Assembly: GCA_947632345.1 (NCBI GenBank)
Contig: CANROW010000003.1
Span: 1 to 60,153, forward strand
From: an uncultured Bacilli bacterium
GTDB lineage: Bacteria > Bacillota_I > Bacilli_A > RF39 > UBA660
DNA: 60,153 bases
Direction: 5' to 3'
Shown here: in pieces, positions 35,495 to 44,925 of the stretch
Position numbering within the stretch: position 1 is the stretch's first letter
Layout: the number at the start of each line of letters is the position of its first letter
The notes under the pieces: generated by a model
Databases searched by the model: none
What the model was told of the DNA's origin: nothing
What the model saw: only the letters and a program-made list of their open reading frames with translations
Made by a program: the position numbers and the translations under genes

Positions 35495-35541
35495 AGGAAT
35501 AGTACCTAACTCTGCAAAATTAGGTATTCCTCTTTTATTTT
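35495..35541 (+). terminator. Terminator of small peptide transcript
   Basis: AGGAATA(gta)CCTAA pairs with TTAGGTATTCCT across a short loop, followed by CTTTTATTTT. The same 5' arm can instead pair with the leader at 35334-35345. Confidence 0.7.
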
Positions 35542-35575
35542 ATGCAAGTTTCCTTGACACATTCATAATAACATA

Positions 35576-35601
35576 AAAAAGAATTTTTTGCAAATTCTCT
35601 A
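35576..35601 (-). terminator. Terminator after the GATase gene
   Basis: Minus strand AGAATTT-loop-AAATTCTTTTTT; about 70 bp after the stop at 35668. A second small hairpin (GTTCG/CGAAC) lies between. Confidence 0.55.
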
Positions 35602-35667
35602 TATTAAAGTTCGAAAGATTCCGAACAAACTCATAACTGGTTCCCTTAATAAGGACGTACAACAGCT

Positions 35668-36351
35668 TTAATTATTACACATATCTATAAAATATTTAAA
35701 TATATTATTCATATTTTCATTAATTTTGTATAAACTTTCTGGATGAAATCTTACTCCCATATAGAACCTTTTATTTTTGGATTCAACTACATCGGCATAA
35801 CCATCTTCACAAATTGCTACTTTTTCTAAAAATGGCAAACTATCCACGGCTTTTTTATGCCTTGAATTTACTTTTATTTCTTTTTGCTTAACAATATTAT
35901 AAAATTTTGATGATGGATCAATATATATTTGATGAACATAATTTTCTGTTATTTGATTATGTTTTTCAGGATTAGAAATTTCATATGTTGTACCACCTAA
36001 CGCTCTAACAATGACATTTTGTCCACAGCATATACCTAAAGTTGGAATGTCATGATCATAACAATATTTTGCCACTATCATTTCATAGTTATCACACGCT
36101 CCTCCACCTTGAAATATAATTCCATCACATAGATTAATTTGTGTGATTAATGAATCATATTCTTCTTGTGAGAAATTGTTAACCCAATTATCTTCTACAT
36201 CTATTTTTTCATTTTTAGGTAACAAGATGCCAATCGCTACTGCTCCATTATCAAATATTGCTTGTTTTATTTCATCTCTTATATACATATCAGGTCTTAT
36301 AGAATCTTTCTTATAATGTTTTGAAACTATGCCTATTATAACTTTGCTCAT
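35668..36351 (-). CDS. Class I glutamine amidotransferase-like hydrolase (peptidase C26, PuuD-like)
   Basis: 227 residues. GATase fold: IIFQGGGACDNYE, nucleophile elbow PTLGICCGQNVI (Cys near residue 106), and RFHPESLY with the catalytic His near residue 209, followed by a Glu. PuuD/YvdE-like members hydrolyse gamma-glutamyl compounds such as gamma-glutamyl-GABA. The substrate here is not predictable. The double Cys in GICCG is slightly unusual (GICRG is commoner). Ribosome binding site AAGGTGG nine bases before the ATG. Monocistronic. Confidence 0.85.
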   Translation of the reverse strand: MSKVIIGIVSKHYKKDSIRPDMYIRDEIKQAIFDNGAVAIGILLPKNEKIDVEDNWVNNFSQEEYDSLITQINLCDGIIFQGGGACDNYEMIVAKYCYDHDIPTLGICCGQNVIVRALGGTTYEISNPEKHNQITENYVHQIYIDPSSKFYNIVKQKEIKVNSRHKKAVDSLPFLEKVAICEDGYADVVESKNKRFYMGVRFHPESLYKINENMNNIFKYFIDMCNN

Positions 36352-36482
36352 TTTTTGTAGCCACCTTATTTACATTACTAAAATACTATTGTGTATTTCT
36401 TCGTCAAAATGCATGTGAATTTTCTAAATTGATAAATATCAATTTAAACTATAAAAATTATAGCATACTTTAGAAAATTTAA

Positions 36483-36512
36483 AAACTCGAACCATAAAAG
36501 TCCGAGTTTTCT
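36483..36512 (-). terminator. Terminator after tRNA-Lys
   Basis: Minus strand ACTCGGAC-loop-GGTTCGAGT then TTTTT; stem reads in both directions, so it may also stop plus-strand readthrough. Confidence 0.75.
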
Positions 36513-36519
36513 ATCATTA

Positions 36520-36595
36520 TGGTGGGGCGTTAGGGATTCGAACCCTAGACCCACTGATTAAGAGTCAGTTGCTCTACCAACTGAGCTAACGCCCC
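36520..36595 (-). tRNA. tRNA-Lys (CUU)
   Basis: Full cloverleaf on the minus strand: acceptor GGGGCGT/ACGCCCC, D-arm AGCTCAGTTGGTAGAGC, anticodon loop CTCTTAA (anticodon CUU), T-arm GGGTTCGAATCCC, discriminator A and an encoded CCA. Confidence 0.97.
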
Positions 36596-36696
36596 AATAA
36601 TTCAATCAATACATATGTAAATAATTGAACTATAATCAATTATAGCATATAATTCATATTTTTCAAGCAAAAATGAAAAAAAGATGCTAAAAGCAT

Positions 36697-36885
36697 CTAT
36701 TGGCAATAACCTTCTCCCACTTCTTCACCTTCAACGTATTCTTGACCAGCAATACCACATGAAGTTTTAGTAATACTATCTTTCAAATATCCACCAAACG
36801 TATTAATGATACCAATTATGATAACCGAAATTAAAGCAATTATTAAAACATATTCAACTAAGGCTTGACCCTTTTCATTTTTCAC
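36697..36885 (-). CDS. Flp/Fap-type IVb pilin
   Basis: 62 residues from a GTG with AAGGTG seven bases upstream. Short basic leader, then GQALVEYVLIIALISVIIIG, the typical Flp-pilin hydrophobic segment with Gly at the cleavage site and the Glu-Tyr pair at mature positions 5-6. The C-terminus has two Cys (SCGIAGQEY and GYCQ) and is acidic. Flp pilins are processed by TadV-type peptidases and assembled by a Tad machine, but no tad genes are in the window. Confidence 0.85.
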   Translation of the reverse strand: MKNEKGQALVEYVLIIALISVIIIGIINTFGGYLKDSITKTSCGIAGQEYVEGEEVGEGYCQ

Positions 36886-37015
36886 TCAAAATCACCTTAC
36901 CCTTTTGATACTTTAATTTTATACTTAATGACCATTTTTGTCAATATGATATCAAGGACAAAACTCCTATTCAAACTTTTAAATTTATATGATATTATTA
37001 GTTTGGTGGTATTAT

Positions 37016-37324
37016 ATGATAGATAAAATAAATATCATAGAAGCAAAAACTTTTAAACAACGACTATTGGGATTAATGTTTAAAAAGAATATCGATTATG
37101 CTTTACTATTTAAAAGATGTAATAGTATTCATACCTTTTTTATGAAAGAAAAAATTGATGTGGTTATGACTGATAAGAATAATAAAGTTCTATACATAAA
37201 AAAAGGTTTAAATAAAAATAGAATTATACTTCCTAAATGGGGTGTTTATAATACATATGAATTTCCCAATAACTTTATTAAAGATTTAAAAATAAATGAC
37301 TATTTAAAAATCAGAGAAAAATAA
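37016..37324 (+). CDS. DUF192 (UPF0127) protein
   Basis: 102 residues from the ATG at 37016 (GGTGG eight bases upstream; an earlier in-frame ATG at 36989 lies in the promoter -10 region TATGATATTAT). DUF192 hallmarks: TFKQRLLGLMFKK, IHTFFMKEKIDVVMTDKNNK and the closing YEFPNNFIKDLKINDYLKI. A small beta-rich domain of unknown biochemical function, sometimes linked to halophile or envelope proteins. No signal peptide. It converges with uppP across a shared terminator. Confidence 0.85.
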   Translation: MIDKINIIEAKTFKQRLLGLMFKKNIDYALLFKRCNSIHTFFMKEKIDVVMTDKNNKVLYIKKGLNKNRIILPKWGVYNTYEFPNNFIKDLKINDYLKIREK

Positions 37325-37341
37325 ATTTCTCTGATTTTATT
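37306..37341. terminator. Bidirectional terminator between DUF192 gene and uppP
   Basis: AAATCAGAGAAA and TTTCTCTGATTT form a 12-bp stem with a short loop. T runs exist on the plus side and A runs on the other, so it serves both convergent genes. Confidence 0.8.
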
Positions 37342-38150
37342 TAGGCAAATAATACCCAACCAATAACTATTATACCAATAATTACACGATATATCATAAA
37401 TATTTTAAAGTCATTATTGCGCAAATATTTTAATAAGAAACTGATACATAATAATCCGGAAATAAAAGATATTAGTACTCCGACTATGAAAATAGATGCA
37501 TTCGCAACAATTAAATCAAAACCATTTTTGATGAGGAATAAACATACTGATCCACAAACAATAGGTGCTGATAAGTAAAAAGAAAATTTAGCAGCATCTT
37601 CTTTTGTTAACTTTAAACCACGCGCCGCAGCAATGGTGGTTCCACTTCTAGAAAATCCAGGAATGAGTGCAAATACTTGACTACATCCAATTAAAATGGC
37701 ATCTTTTAACGTCAATTTATCCAAGCTCTTTTTATTAGGCATCTTTTTATCAACGATATAAATTAATATTCCCATAAAGATGAGAGCAAGAGCAATTAAT
37801 ATGAATTGTTTACGGAAAAAGCTCTCAAAAACGTCTTCAAATAATGTCCCAACAATGGCGGCGGGAATGGTTGCTGCCACGATGTACCAAAGCAATCTTC
37901 CTTCATGTTCTTTTGTTCCTTTTGTAAATCCTGAAATTATCATCTTAATAAAATCTTTAAAGAAATAGATGCCTATGGCTAATAACGTTCCAAAATGTAG
38001 CGCAATATCAAAAGCTAGGGAAATATCTTCGGTTATTATCCCACTACCAATACCAAAGACATCTCTAAAAATTATTAAATGCGCTGACGAAGAAATAGGC
38101 AAAAATTCTGCTATTCCTTGAATTATTCCTAAAATTATAATTTCTAACAT
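37341..38150 (-). CDS. uppP: Undecaprenyl-diphosphatase
   Basis: 269 residues; BacA/UppP family. Signature segments: LPISSSAHLIIF near the N-terminus (with the catalytic Glu and Ser region), and GFSRSGTTIAAA near residue 170. About eight transmembrane helices. Dephosphorylates undecaprenyl diphosphate at the membrane to recycle the carrier for peptidoglycan and teichoic-acid synthesis, linking it functionally to mraY, ftsW and the teichoic genes at 55037-59960. AGAGGTG ribosome binding site before the ATG. Confidence 0.96.
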   Translation of the reverse strand: MLEIIILGIIQGIAEFLPISSSAHLIIFRDVFGIGSGIITEDISLAFDIALHFGTLLAIGIYFFKDFIKMIISGFTKGTKEHEGRLLWYIVAATIPAAIVGTLFEDVFESFFRKQFILIALALIFMGILIYIVDKKMPNKKSLDKLTLKDAILIGCSQVFALIPGFSRSGTTIAAARGLKLTKEDAAKFSFYLSAPIVCGSVCLFLIKNGFDLIVANASIFIVGVLISFISGLLCISFLLKYLRNNDFKIFMIYRVIIGIIVIGWVLFA

Positions 38151-38171
38151 ATCACACCTCTTTATTATTCT

Positions 38172-38855
38172 TTACTTCTTTATTTTACCATAAATTTTTG
38201 ATTTTTCATTAGGAATTTCACACACTCTCCTAATTTTGCGCAATTGTTTACGAGCAACCTTCTTAAAGGATTGATAATCTTCATAACAACTGAAATCAGA
38301 TTCTTGAACATCTATTAATGAATCAACAATTTGTGGTAAAGCTTCTGAATTTCTTAAATAAACTGGATGATATTTAATCAAATATCCAACTGTAACTAAA
38401 TAATATTTATTTAATTTTACACTTTCAATCTGACCACTATCTATTGCATCAAACATATCTAACAAATGTCTATTCATATCTTCAATTGATATCTTCAATC
38501 GATTAATTCCAAGATCACTTGATTCAAGAGCACAATACTGTGTTGAAATATCATATTTATATTCCGCGTCTCGACAATCATATTCACCTAGCCAATATCT
38601 AATTCTACGCATACTTAAAGTTTCTTCTATGTTATAGTTAACATTTATGTGTTCATCTATAATTCTTGACAAAATGCCATAGTATTTATAGGCGAAACAT
38701 ACATAAAAAGGATTAATAGTCGAATCAACGCCAATAATAAATTCACCAAATTTATCAGAATCATCGGCTACATCTAGTAGTTCAGTAAAACTCATAGTAG
38801 CTAACATCTTTTTAGATTTCAATCCATTTCTTATCTCACTTGCGCTTTGCTCCAT
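38172..38855 (-). CDS. Hypothetical protein overlapping lon
   Basis: 227 residues, soluble, helical, not recognised. Repeated aromatic/charged segments (YWLGEYDCRDAEYKYD, YYLVTVGYLIKYHPVYL) and a basic C-terminus (KKVARKQLRKIRR). Its ATG (GGGGG upstream) overlaps the last 20 bp of lon, so translation is probably coupled. It might be a Lon-associated adaptor or substrate, which is only a guess from position. Confidence 0.7.
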   Translation of the reverse strand: MEQSASEIRNGLKSKKMLATMSFTELLDVADDSDKFGEFIIGVDSTINPFYVCFAYKYYGILSRIIDEHINVNYNIEETLSMRRIRYWLGEYDCRDAEYKYDISTQYCALESSDLGINRLKISIEDMNRHLLDMFDAIDSGQIESVKLNKYYLVTVGYLIKYHPVYLRNSEALPQIVDSLIDVQESDFSCYEDYQSFKKVARKQLRKIRRVCEIPNEKSKIYGKIKK

Positions 38856-41172
38856 GTTTATCCCCCTTTTTCAAATGATTATATATATCAATATAATTAT
38901 CAACTAAGATAAAATTCATCTCTTTTTTTACTTCATCTGGGATGTCCATCAAATCTTTTTCATTTTCACGCGGAATAAAAATTGTTTTCATTGAAGCCCG
39001 ATGGGCACCAATCAATTTTTCCTTTAAACCACCAATTGCTAAAACTTTGCCACGCAATGTGATTTCGCCAGTCATCGCTATATTTGAAGGTATTTTTAAA
39101 TTGGTAAATAAGCTTATTAGAGCTGTCGTCAAACTGACACCAGCACTAGGTCCATCTTTAGGAACAGCTCCCTCTGGCACATGAATATGAATATTATTTT
39201 CGGTCAACATTTTATCATCAATACCAAATAGTTCAGCATTAGATTTTATATAACTAAAAGCAATACGCGCTGACTCTTGCATAACTTCTCCTAAAGAGCC
39301 AGTTAGTAACAACTCACCTTTACCTTTATACATCGTGGTTTCAATTGGTAAAATATCACCGCCATATTTGGTATAGGCTAGACCATTAACGACACCAATG
39401 CGATCTTCCTTTTCACTATTGTGGTAAAAATATTTTTCGTTTCCTAAGTATGTGGAAAGATTATTTTCCGTTATGTCATAATTAGTCTTTGAAGAATTGA
39501 CAACAATATCTTTGACAATTTTTCTAATAACAGTAGCAAGTAGACGTTCTAATTCACGAACACCACTCTCTTTTGTATAATTCCTAATAACTCCTAAAAT
39601 GGCTTCATCACTGAAAGTTACTCGATTAGCAGCAACTCCATGTTCTTCAAGCAAATTAGGAATCAAATGAATCTTAGCTATATCCAATTTTTCGTATTCA
39701 GTATAACTGGATAACTCAACTATTTCAAGACGATCACGCAATTCATCTGGAATTTGATCAATATAATTAGCAGTCGCGATAAACATGACGTTACTCAAGT
39801 CAAATTCTTCTTCTATATAATGATCGACAAAATGCTTATTTTGTTCCTTATCCAATACTTCTAATAAAGCCGACGCAGGATCACCTTTTATATCTTTAGT
39901 CATTTTATCTATCTCATCAATGATGAAAACAGGGTTATTAGTACCAGCTTTTTTCATTCCTTGAATTATTAGTCCAGGAGCTGCTCCAACATAAGTTCTT
40001 CGATGTCCTACAATTTCAGCTTCATCATTTACGCCACCAACACTTATTTTAGTTGAAACACGATTTAAACTTTTAGCAATACTTTGAGCGAGTGTCGTCT
40101 TTCCAACACCAGGAGGACCAACCAAGCAAATAATTGGGCTTCTCAAACTATTCTTATTCTGTTTTACAGCTAAATATTCAATTATTCTATCTTTGACAGT
40201 ATCTAAAGCATAATGTGATTTATCCAAAGAGACTTTAACTTTGTTTAAATCCGAAACATCTTTAGTCGTTTTCTTCCAAGGCAAATCTAACAACCAATCA
40301 ATATAGGTGTTAATAATTCCCATCTCAGGTGAATTGGGATTACATGCTTCATAACGATTAATCTCATTGTTCAAACGATTTTTTACTTTGCTTGAACACT
40401 CCAATGAATTAGCCTTCTTCCGCAATTCATCGACTTCACTTTCTTTATCGTGAATGTCGCCTAACTCCTCTTTTATAACTCTAATTTTTTCCCGTAAAAC
40501 GAATTCTCTTTGCGATTCTTCTAGGCCTTTATTAACTTCTAATTCAATTTGTTTTTCTAATTTTAGAATTTCCATATCACGATTAATATCATCTAAAATC
40601 ATCTTAACTCTTTTAGTTGCCGAAAACTCTTCGATATATTCCAACTTTCTTTCGAATGTAATTGGTAAAAATAAGGCAACTGTGTCAGTCAATTGATCAA
40701 TATCATTAACCCCTGAAATCTGTGATAAAACGGTATTTGACATATATGGAACTTCTTTAACATACATTTCAACATGTTTAACTAAACTTCGGACATAAGC
40801 TAATTCTTCTTTTAATTCTAAACCATCTTCTTCAACACAACTTATGACAGCGTCATAAATATTATCGTCTTTGGTATAAGTATGCACTTTAGCTCTACTT
40901 ATTCCGGAAATGACAACGCGCGTTTTAGAGTTTGGCATATCAATTTTCATCTTAACCCGACCAACGACACCAACTTTTGGCAATTCAGTTACATCAGGAT
41001 TTTGTTCTAAAACATCTTTAGGGGCGACTATCAAAACTTGATTATCATAATAATCCTCTACTAAAGACATTATTTTCTTATCTATATCATTATCAATTTC
41101 TATTCTAATTTCACTATTGGGGAACAGAACCATGTTTCTAATCAAAAGTACTGGTAAATTTGTTTTAATCAC
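38836..41172 (-). CDS. lon: ATP-dependent protease Lon
   Basis: 778 residues, complete. N-terminal LON substrate domain (LPVLLIRNMVLFPNSEI), a long coiled coil, then AAA+ with Walker A GPPGVGKTT and Walker B VFIIDEIDK, and the C-terminal protease domain. The catalytic Ser lies in PKDGPSAGVSL and the Lys in GLKEKLIGAHRA. Cytosolic quality-control and regulatory proteolysis. Starts with GTG (GAGGTG seven bases upstream). No CIRCE element is seen; a plain sigma-A-type promoter is upstream, so heat-shock control by HrcA is not indicated. Confidence 0.97.
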   Translation of the reverse strand: MIKTNLPVLLIRNMVLFPNSEIRIEIDNDIDKKIMSLVEDYYDNQVLIVAPKDVLEQNPDVTELPKVGVVGRVKMKIDMPNSKTRVVISGISRAKVHTYTKDDNIYDAVISCVEEDGLELKEELAYVRSLVKHVEMYVKEVPYMSNTVLSQISGVNDIDQLTDTVALFLPITFERKLEYIEEFSATKRVKMILDDINRDMEILKLEKQIELEVNKGLEESQREFVLREKIRVIKEELGDIHDKESEVDELRKKANSLECSSKVKNRLNNEINRYEACNPNSPEMGIINTYIDWLLDLPWKKTTKDVSDLNKVKVSLDKSHYALDTVKDRIIEYLAVKQNKNSLRSPIICLVGPPGVGKTTLAQSIAKSLNRVSTKISVGGVNDEAEIVGHRRTYVGAAPGLIIQGMKKAGTNNPVFIIDEIDKMTKDIKGDPASALLEVLDKEQNKHFVDHYIEEEFDLSNVMFIATANYIDQIPDELRDRLEIVELSSYTEYEKLDIAKIHLIPNLLEEHGVAANRVTFSDEAILGVIRNYTKESGVRELERLLATVIRKIVKDIVVNSSKTNYDITENNLSTYLGNEKYFYHNSEKEDRIGVVNGLAYTKYGGDILPIETTMYKGKGELLLTGSLGEVMQESARIAFSYIKSNAELFGIDDKMLTENNIHIHVPEGAVPKDGPSAGVSLTTALISLFTNLKIPSNIAMTGEITLRGKVLAIGGLKEKLIGAHRASMKTIFIPRENEKDLMDIPDEVKKEMNFILVDNYIDIYNHLKKGDKHGAKRK

Positions 41173-41201
41173 AGTCCATCACCTCGATAAATATGCTTTT
41201 T

Positions 41202-41230
41202 ATTATAGCGACCTAAAAATGAAAAAGCAA
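41202..41230 (-). promoter_or_regulatory. Promoter of lon
   Basis: Minus-strand TTGCTT, 17-bp spacer, TATAAT, about 30 bp upstream of the GTG start. Confidence 0.7.
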
Positions 41231-41392
41231 GTAATTTTCACAATAAAAATAACTTTAAATTTTTCCGCATTTTTTTCTTGATTTTATTGCTATTTTGTGA
41301 TTAAATATGCAGCTACTTTTTCAAATTTTTTCCATAAATTACCATATTTTAATCACAATTAATTCATTTACCTTTTGATTGATTAAATCAAT

Positions 41393-41417
41393 TAAAAAAG
41401 TCAGGTATTAACCTGAC
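41393..41417 (-). terminator. Terminator after pnp
   Basis: Minus strand GTCAGGT-4 nt loop-ACCTGAC followed by TTTTTT. Confidence 0.9.
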
Positions 41418-41423
41418 CTATAA

Positions 41424-43553
41424 TTACATTGCATCTTTTCTTGAAAAATTCAATTTTCCCTTTTTGTCGTATCCGATTGCTTTGACAAGAATTTCGTCTC
41501 CTACTTTAACAACATCACTAACTTTATCAACACGTTCTTTGGCAAGTTTAGAAATGTGAACTAATCCTTCACAACCTGGCCATAATTGAACGAAACATCC
41601 AAAATCTTCAATTTGTACAACGGTTGCTGTGTAGACTTTACCTTCCTCAACTTCTCTAACGATGTCTTGAATCATCTTAGCAGTTCTTTCAATGACTTCT
41701 TTGTCCATATGATAAATGACTACTTTACCATCATCTTCGATATCAACTTTGACAGCGCGCATATCATTGACAACCGAAACATTACTTGCTTCACAAATAA
41801 TCTTTGTAATCATCTCGCCGCCCTTACCAATGACATCTTTAATCTTTTCTGGTTTAATCATAAAGGTCATCATCTTAGGAGCATACTTACTAACTTCTTT
41901 ACGAGGTTCAGCAATTTGTTTTTGCATGACATCTAGTACTTCCATACGAGCATCTTTAGCTTGAGCTAAAGCTTCTTTTAAAATTTGTTTTGTAATACCT
42001 CTAATCTTGATATCCATTTGTAATGCACAAATACCATCACGAGTTCCTGCTACTTTGAAGTCCATATCTCCTAAATGGTCTTCCATTCCTTGAATATCTG
42101 TAAGAATTGTATAGTCATCACCATCAGTAATAAGTCCCATCGCTATACCAGCTACAGGCGCTTTAATAGGTACACCAGCAGCCATCAAACTCATACATCC
42201 AGCACAAATTGAAGCTTGGCTACTACTACCATTACTCTCTAAAATTTCACTTACGACACGAATTGTGTAAGGGAATTCCTCTTCGCTAGGAATTACTTGA
42301 GCTAATGCTTTCTCTCCTAAAGCTCCATGCCCTATCTCACGACGTCCTGGTGAACCATAACGTCCCGTTTCCCCAACTGAGAATTGTGGGAAATTGTAAT
42401 GTAACATGAATCTTTTTTCTTCTTCAAGACTCAAGCCATCCAATATTTGACTCTCTCCTAAAGCTCCAAGCGTTGTAATTGATAAACTTTGCGTTTGTCC
42501 ACGCGTGAACAAAGCAGATCCGTGAGTTCGAGGAAGAATATCAATATCTGTTGATAGAGGTCTAATCTCTGTCATCTTTCTACCATCAGCTCTAGTATGT
42601 TCTTTAACAACAATGCGTCTAAAAATTTCATATTCGACATCTTCAAGAACGAGTTTAACTTTAGTTACTAATTCTTCAAGTTCTGCCTCTTTCATATCGC
42701 TATTATTTTCAATATAAGAATTGACAACATCTTCTTTAATTTTGTCAATTGTCTCATATTTTTTAATCTTGTCTTCAATGCGCATAGCGGCATCCAATTG
42801 ATCTTTGCAAAGATTAGAAACTTCTTCACGTAATGTATCTTCAATTTCAAGAGTTTCATATTCCATCTTCTCTTCACCAATTTCATCGATGATCTTCTCT
42901 TGGAATGCTACTAATTCTTTAATTGCCTCGTGACCAAACATCAAGGCTTCTAACATATCATCTTCAGATACTTCTTTAGCGCTTGACTCTACCATGTTGA
43001 TAGCTTCTTTAGTACCAGCAACCGTCAAATCGATATCAGATTTTTCTAACTCCTCTGTCGTTGGATTGATGATTAGCTTACCATCAACACGACCAACCTT
43101 TACACCAGCAATAGGTCCATCAAAAGGAATCTTACTAATACAGGTTGCTAAGCTTGATCCTAATAAAGCTGTTATCTCTGGAGAATTATCTTGTTCAACA
43201 GATAAAACAGTATTGACTATCTGAACTTCATTTCTAAACCCCTCTGGGAATAGTGGACGCATTGGCCTATCAATCATTCTAGCTGCGAGTGTAGCTGCAT
43301 CTGTAGGGCGTCCTTCTCTTTTTATAAATCCACCAGGAATTTTTCCTACTGAATATAATTTTTCTTGATACAAGACCATTAAAGGAAAGAAATCAGATAA
43401 TATATTGGCATTTTTACTGACAACAGCTGTTGATAAAATAACTGTATCACCATATCTAACTAACACAGCTCCGTGAGCTTGTTTAGCCATCTCACCATGT
43501 TCAACTACTATTTTTCTTCCTCTAAAATCTAATTCGAAAACTTTCTTTTCCAT
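41424..43553 (-). CDS. pnp: Polyribonucleotide nucleotidyltransferase (PNPase)
   Basis: 709 residues from the ATG at 43553; a TTG at 43565 that opens the frame is inside the GGAGGT ribosome binding site. Two RNase PH domains ([18 protein letters not shown] start; second core with [20 protein letters not shown] and [15 protein letters not shown]), then KH ([15 protein letters not shown]) and S1 ([18 protein letters not shown]) domains, in normal order. Degrades RNA 3' to 5' phosphorolytically in the degradosome. Follows rpsO in the classic order, with a terminator between. Confidence 0.97.
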   Translation of the reverse strand: MEKKVFELDFRGRKIVVEHGEMAKQAHGAVLVRYGDTVILSTAVVSKNANILSDFFPLMVLYQEKLYSVGKIPGGFIKREGRPTDAATLAARMIDRPMRPLFPEGFRNEVQIVNTVLSVEQDNSPEITALLGSSLATCISKIPFDGPIAGVKVGRVDGKLIINPTTEELEKSDIDLTVAGTKEAINMVESSAKEVSEDDMLEALMFGHEAIKELVAFQEKIIDEIGEEKMEYETLEIEDTLREEVSNLCKDQLDAAMRIEDKIKKYETIDKIKEDVVNSYIENNSDMKEAELEELVTKVKLVLEDVEYEIFRRIVVKEHTRADGRKMTEIRPLSTDIDILPRTHGSALFTRGQTQSLSITTLGALGESQILDGLSLEEEKRFMLHYNFPQFSVGETGRYGSPGRREIGHGALGEKALAQVIPSEEEFPYTIRVVSEILESNGSSSQASICAGCMSLMAAGVPIKAPVAGIAMGLITDGDDYTILTDIQGMEDHLGDMDFKVAGTRDGICALQMDIKIRGITKQILKEALAQAKDARMEVLDVMQKQIAEPRKEVSKYAPKMMTFMIKPEKIKDVIGKGGEMITKIICEASNVSVVNDMRAVKVDIEDDGKVVIYHMDKEVIERTAKMIQDIVREVEEGKVYTATVVQIEDFGCFVQLWPGCEGLVHISKLAKERVDKVSDVVKVGDEILVKAIGYDKKGKLNFSRKDAM

Positions 43554-43591
43554 ATTTACCTCCAACTAAATCAATTATAACTTACTTTATA

Positions 43592-43621
43592 GAAAAATAA
43601 AAGACACTAAAAACAGTGTCT
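43592..43621 (-). terminator. Terminator between rpsO and pnp
   Basis: Minus strand AGACACT-loop-AGTGTCTTTTATTTTT. Confidence 0.85.
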
Positions 43622-43637
43622 ACTTTTATACAATTTA

Positions 43638-43907
43638 TTACTTTCTTAAACCTAATTCTTTAATCAAAGCACGATATCTATTAACATCATGTTTAACAAG
43701 ATAGTTTAATAAGTTCTTTCTTCTTCCAACTTTCTTTAAAAGTCCTCTTTGTGAATGATAATCGTGAGTATGTTCTTTCATATGTTCTGTTAAAGCATTA
43801 ATTTCTTCAGTAAGAATTGCTACTTGAACTTCAATGCTTCCACAATCTCCTTCACTTCTAGCAAATTTCTTAATAATTTCTTGTTTCTTTTCTTTAGTCA
43901 TTGCCAT
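43638..43907 (-). CDS. rpsO: Ribosomal protein S15
   Basis: 89 residues, the expected length. Shows the S15 core: [39 protein letters not shown] and [11 protein letters not shown]. Binds 16S rRNA in the small-subunit platform. GGAGGAAATACT precedes the ATG. The hairpin at 43931-43986 in its leader is a candidate S15 autoregulatory element. Followed by pnp. Confidence 0.98.
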   Translation of the reverse strand: MAMTKEKKQEIIKKFARSEGDCGSIEVQVAILTEEINALTEHMKEHTHDYHSQRGLLKKVGRRKNLLNYLVKHDVNRYRALIKELGLRK

Positions 43908-43930
43908 AGTATTTCCTCCTCTTCATTTTA

Positions 43931-43986
43931 TTCGCTTCATCTGAGTATTTGTCGGAAATACTCAAACACCAAGATGAAGTAACGAA
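43931..43986 (-). promoter_or_regulatory. rpsO leader structure, candidate S15 autoregulation site
   Basis: Minus strand forms an outer helix (TTCG(tta)CTTCATCT with AGATGAAGCGAA) enclosing a perfect inner hairpin (GAGTATTT-CCGAC-AAATACTC) and a TGGTGTTT single-stranded side. It lies about 25 nt upstream of the rpsO ribosome binding site. Leader control by S15 is known in several phyla with different structures; this assignment is by position. Confidence 0.5.
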
Positions 43987-44086
43987 AATAATATAACCTA
44001 CTTTTCAAAATAAATCAAGTAATTTTAACTACTTTATTTACGAAAGCAATTAAAAATGTCAATTTCAATAAAATTAGTCATATCAA

Positions 44087-44108
44087 AAAAGACTGGAATT
44101 CCAGTCTT
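44087..44108 (-). terminator. Terminator after the anti-sigma gene
   Basis: AAGACTGG-AATT-CCAGTCTT perfect stem, then TTTTTT on the minus strand. Confidence 0.88.
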
Positions 44109-44925
44109 AATATTTTAAATTATCTAAAAGATTTTTCAATTCACTTCTTGTCATAGTATTTGTTAACAAAGAATATTTGATACCATCGTGATAGAAAAGA
44201 GCTGTCAAACGACTATCATCCCAATCAACTGCATAAATTAAAATGTCTTCTTTAATAGTATCAGTATGGTATATTTCTTCATCAACTTTGCCACCAATTA
44301 CATCAATATCACCAGCACCTGTTACAATATAATCAGCATTATCATCAGTTATATCGACATCCATACTGCACTTTTTACCGTTTTCTTCATAGAAATTGAA
44401 TATTTCTAACTCGACACTAGAAATCGTACCATCAGTATTTTCCCCAGTTGTATATGTAACTTCATTATCATCATTATTCTGTAATTTCAATATTGGAAAT
44501 CCAAGATCTTTTTCTACTTCTTTAATAGTACGTTTCAACGAAAGATTTTCTTTCAATTTTTTTACTACTATATTTCCGTTTTCATCAACATCATTATACT
44601 CGACAATTTTTGTTCCGCTTCTTTTTACAGTGTTAGGTATATCGTGGGTTATTCCATTAACATTTATTTTAATGGTATTTCCCTCCTCATCACCTTTTCC
44701 TACTTGTAAACTTAAAACTTTTTGAACTACCTCTTTTATCTCTTTAGCGTAAACAAGAGATAGAGAAAAACCAGTTAAAAGAACCGCAACAAGGGCGAGA
44801 TATGCCAATTTAAACTTTGTTCTTTTAACTTCTTTATTAACAGTCATATTTAATATTTTCCTTTCTAAATCATTAGAAATATTGACATCCAAATAAGCTT
44901 TTTTAATTTTTTTCTTATTATTCAT
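44107..44925 (-). CDS. Membrane anti-sigma-like protein (DUF4179 type)
   Basis: 272 residues. A cytoplasmic N-terminus of about 40 residues (KAYLDVNISNDLERKILNMT), one transmembrane helix (LAYLALVAVLLTGFSLSLVY, about 41-60), and an extracytoplasmic domain with KEVVQKVLSLQVG and a mixed beta/acidic C-terminal half. This matches the single-pass sensors encoded beside ECF sigma factors in Firmicutes. Overlaps the sigma gene by 8 bp. It would hold the sigma factor at the membrane until an envelope signal arrives; the signal is unknown. Confidence 0.82.
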   Translation of the reverse strand: MNNKKKIKKAYLDVNISNDLERKILNMTVNKEVKRTKFKLAYLALVAVLLTGFSLSLVYAKEIKEVVQKVLSLQVGKGDEEGNTIKINVNGITHDIPNTVKRSGTKIVEYNDVDENGNIVVKKLKENLSLKRTIKEVEKDLGFPILKLQNNDDNEVTYTTGENTDGTISSVELEIFNFYEENGKKCSMDVDITDDNADYIVTGAGDIDVIGGKVDEEIYHTDTIKEDILIYAVDWDDSRLTALFYHDGIKYSLLTNTMTRSELKNLLDNLKY

